This document shows positions 63,560-64,000 of a DNA stretch of 64,000 nucleotides, in pieces; the stretch's first letter is position 1, and every line of letters starts with the position of its first letter. This DNA is from Niastella sp. OAS944. Lineage in GTDB: Bacteria; Bacteroidota; Bacteroidia; Chitinophagales; Chitinophagaceae. The notes under the pieces are model-generated. The model had not been told where the DNA came from, ran no database searches, and was given only the letters and a program-made list of their open reading frames with translations. The DNA lies in contig JANUBW010000003.1 in assembly GCA_024809215.1 (NCBI GenBank), positions 1 to 64,000 on the forward strand, given 5' to 3'. The position numbers were made by a program, and so were the translations under genes.

Positions 63560-64000
63560 TTAACTTAATAATTTATCGCGCACTTCCATTAAAGCAAAGC
63601 CCAACAGGTTGGTGCCGCGCCAGGTGTCGGGGTGCTGCGCTTCCTTTATATCCTGTCCTAAACCTATACCCCAAATAAAATCGCGCGGACTGGCTTCTAC
63701 TATTACCTGGTTACCGGTTTTAAGTAGAAATTCTTTTAATTGTTTGTGTTGCGAAAACTTATGTATGTTACCCGTTACTACAAGATCAAAACACTTTTCT
63801 TTCCATACATTAGCGTCAGAATTCTTTACCTTTCTGCCCCACGACTTGGCAGTACCCGGCTTTGGTGTTTTCAGAATTTGTTGTAACGCATCCGCATCAT
63901 TAAATAACCTTGCTTTCTCCGCCATCATCCAATGTTCTGCGGTATGATACAATGTTCCTTCCACCGTAAAGGGGTTGGGAAACCATTGGCTCAAACAAGA
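63560..64000 (-). CDS. NADAR family protein, cut by the window edge
   Basis: At least 146 codons of a NADAR (YbiA-like) domain, an N-glycosidase fold acting on ADP-ribose conjugates. Motifs include YHTAEHWMMAEKARLFND, AKSWGRKVKN, KFSQHKQLKEFLLKTGNQVIVEASPRDFIWGIG and WRGTNLLGFALMEVR, all typical. The frame runs on at the last bases (SCLSQWFP), so the usual N-terminal SNF-type segment lies outside. It ends 5 bases before the paralogue start, so it heads or continues the ADP-ribose operon. Confidence 0.92.
   Translation of the reverse strand, partial: SCLSQWFPNPFTVEGTLYHTAEHWMMAEKARLFNDADALQQILKTPKPGTAKSWGRKVKNSDANVWKEKCFDLVVTGNIHKFSQHKQLKEFLLKTGNQVIVEASPRDFIWGIGLGQDIKEAQHPDTWRGTNLLGFALMEVRDKLLS

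Overview
The window reads as a chromosomal segment of a Bacteroidota bacterium, most likely a Chitinophagaceae relative such as Niastella or Chitinophaga. I infer this from type IX secretion (T9SS) sorting domains in two gene remnants, a lipoprotein TamA variant (TamL) next to TamB, PorT-like beta-barrels, weak Shine-Dalgarno signals and many paired sensor kinases and receiver proteins. I saw no rRNA, tRNA, CRISPR array, transposase or integrase.

Layout: 1-4500 holds a PLP decarboxylase, ilvE, an SDR and a CBM48 protein. 4900-13300 holds a two-component pair, a GAPDH homologue, single-domain receivers and small envelope-stress genes. 13450-20083 is a signalling block: rpoN, an NtrC-type activator, a triple-PAS kinase and a receiver-PAS kinase. 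20167-30627 is envelope biogenesis: a barrel, an AsmA-like protein, TamL and TamB. 30818-38549 is a general-stress island: YihY, lmo0937-like peptide, DUF2383, histone-H1-like DUF6496, topoisomerase IB, iron permease family, DUF892 ferritin-like and a PNPOx-like protein. It contains a 1.5-kb gene-free stretch full of periodic DNA. 39078-42495 holds an AraC regulator, a T9SS gene remnant and a GH5 glycosidase, bracketed by inverted copies of a repeat. 43362-48553 is a five-gene unit: two coiled-coil proteins, a solute-binding protein fused to an OmpA peptidoglycan-binding domain, an ABC permease and an ATPase. 49517-59816 carries a DUF2723 glycosyltransferase, a cyclophilin, a PhyH oxygenase, an IorAB-like molybdenum hydroxylase pair, a deletion-fused T9SS remnant and an epimerase-like protein. 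61095-64000 is a tight minus-strand cluster of KptA, two ADP-ribosylglycohydrolases (one frameshifted) and a NADAR protein.

The best candidates for undescribed biology are the ADP-ribose cluster, the ABC/OmpA-fusion operon, two long non-coding arrays with strict spacing near whole helical turns (1878-2131, alternating 20/21 bp; 34695-35050, 42 bp as 26+16), and a set of intergenic short-word repeat families arranged as nested inverted repeats around intrinsic terminators. A shared site TGTAGA-N6-TCTAC(A/G) occurs next to three stress or envelope loci.
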